In this document: positions 63,648 to 64,000 of the stretch, piece after piece | Numbering within the stretch: position 1 is the stretch's first letter | Layout of the letters: each line of letters opens with the position of its first letter | NCBI GenBank assembly: GCA_017311185.1 | Contig: JAESUZ010000415.1 | Coordinates: 947,501 to 1,011,500 of the forward strand | Source: Proteles cristata cristata | Lineage: Eukaryota > Chordata > Mammalia > Carnivora > Hyaenidae | Reading direction: 5' to 3' | DNA: 64,000 bases | Notes under the pieces: generated by a model | The model's database searches: none | What the model was told of the DNA's origin: nothing | Seen by the model: only the letters and a program-made list of their open reading frames with translations | Made by a program: the position numbers and the translations under genes

Positions 63648-64000
63648 TGCCGACTTCCCATTGCAATGACAACCTTCAGTCCTTTCTGATACATTCCATT
63701 TCAGGCTTGACGGATGTCCTGTGTACCTGAGTCTAAAATCTTAAAAACAGTTTAAAGTAAAATCTTAAGTTTAATGATAATTTCATAGATTAAGGGACAT
63801 GCGATGACATGGACTTCCGGAATGTAGTCCTAGCACCAAATCATCATAGTTTTTATCTGTGTCATAGGCTTTTTTCATAAGGATATTGAGAGTGCTACCC
63901 ACACGAGATGAAAGTTGTATTTGCTTTTGTTTCTACATAAATTGAAGACCTTAAAAAAAAAAAACACAACTTGATTTAAAGAATAGTAGTTGAACTGGCC

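Larger units (their letters stand above)
62456..63670 (+). other. TDRD1: probable TDRD1 3' UTR
   Basis: Sequence after the stop, including one sense SINE. No further coding exon of TDRD1 or of a following gene is evident to 64000. The extent is set only by a candidate polyadenylation signal. Confidence 0.4.

Noticed and set aside
63312..63689. Small open frames near the right edge that might start the next gene (VWA2 in human order)
   Set aside because: No CpG island, signal peptide or von Willebrand domain sequence is visible before 64000.

Overview
This is mammalian nuclear DNA from a cat-like carnivore (Feliformia, most likely Felidae). I infer this from dozens of tRNA-Lys-derived CAN-SINEs (SINEC_Fc type). 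Their heads read like GGGGCGCCTGGGTGGCTCAG, they carry a CT-rich body and an AATAAA-rich tail, and many are flanked by target-site duplications (TSDs). There is nothing prokaryotic and no CRISPR, operon or plasmid feature. The locus matches human 10q25.3, where CCDC186 and TDRD1 lie head to head.

Layout. Positions 1-600 (minus strand) hold the first coding exon of CCDC186, which runs off the left edge. Its roughly 10 kb first intron follows, ending at a CpG-island promoter (about 10290-11060, YY1/NF-Y/SP1-type sites) with a predicted untranslated exon 1. A 5.8 kb spacer built largely of an ancient LINE-1 3' end separates this from a second CpG island (about 16640-17300; NRF1-like site and CACGTG E-box), the likely TDRD1 promoter. 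TDRD1 then occupies the plus strand to the right edge. I could place 24 coding exons (26125-62455) by GT-AG boundaries with continuous reading frame. They sum to 3516 nt, or 1171 residues plus stop: a MYND zinc finger and four Tudor domains. The 3' UTR follows, and no further gene starts before 64000.

Biology. TDRD1 is a germ-cell scaffold of the piRNA pathway that binds symmetrically dimethylated arginines of PIWI proteins in nuage. CCDC186 is a coiled-coil Golgi/dense-core-vesicle factor. The two share only divergent geometry, with separate CpG islands, and no functional link is evident.

Repeats. There are about 55 CAN-SINEs, several antisense LINE-1 blocks (the largest about 29035-35440 in TDRD1 intron 3), a fossil hAT-Charlie DNA transposon in TDRD1 intron 2, and MIR/L2 relics. 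At least two SINE subfamilies are visible. One (called type B here) has CTTAGTCGG in the head, ACTGCCAGCTC in the body and CTCCTAGAAATAAAT at the tail. The rest are called type A. Repeat family names come from memory of consensus sequences; exon coordinates were read directly.

Main points for a second look: a possible alternative CCDC186 exon whose open frame joins in frame to the known start; a frame open from TDRD1's CpG-island exon into exon 2; a three-fold four-exon module encoding Tudor domains 2-4; a perfect splice donor immediately after the TDRD1 stop codon; and tandem donors at exon 3.
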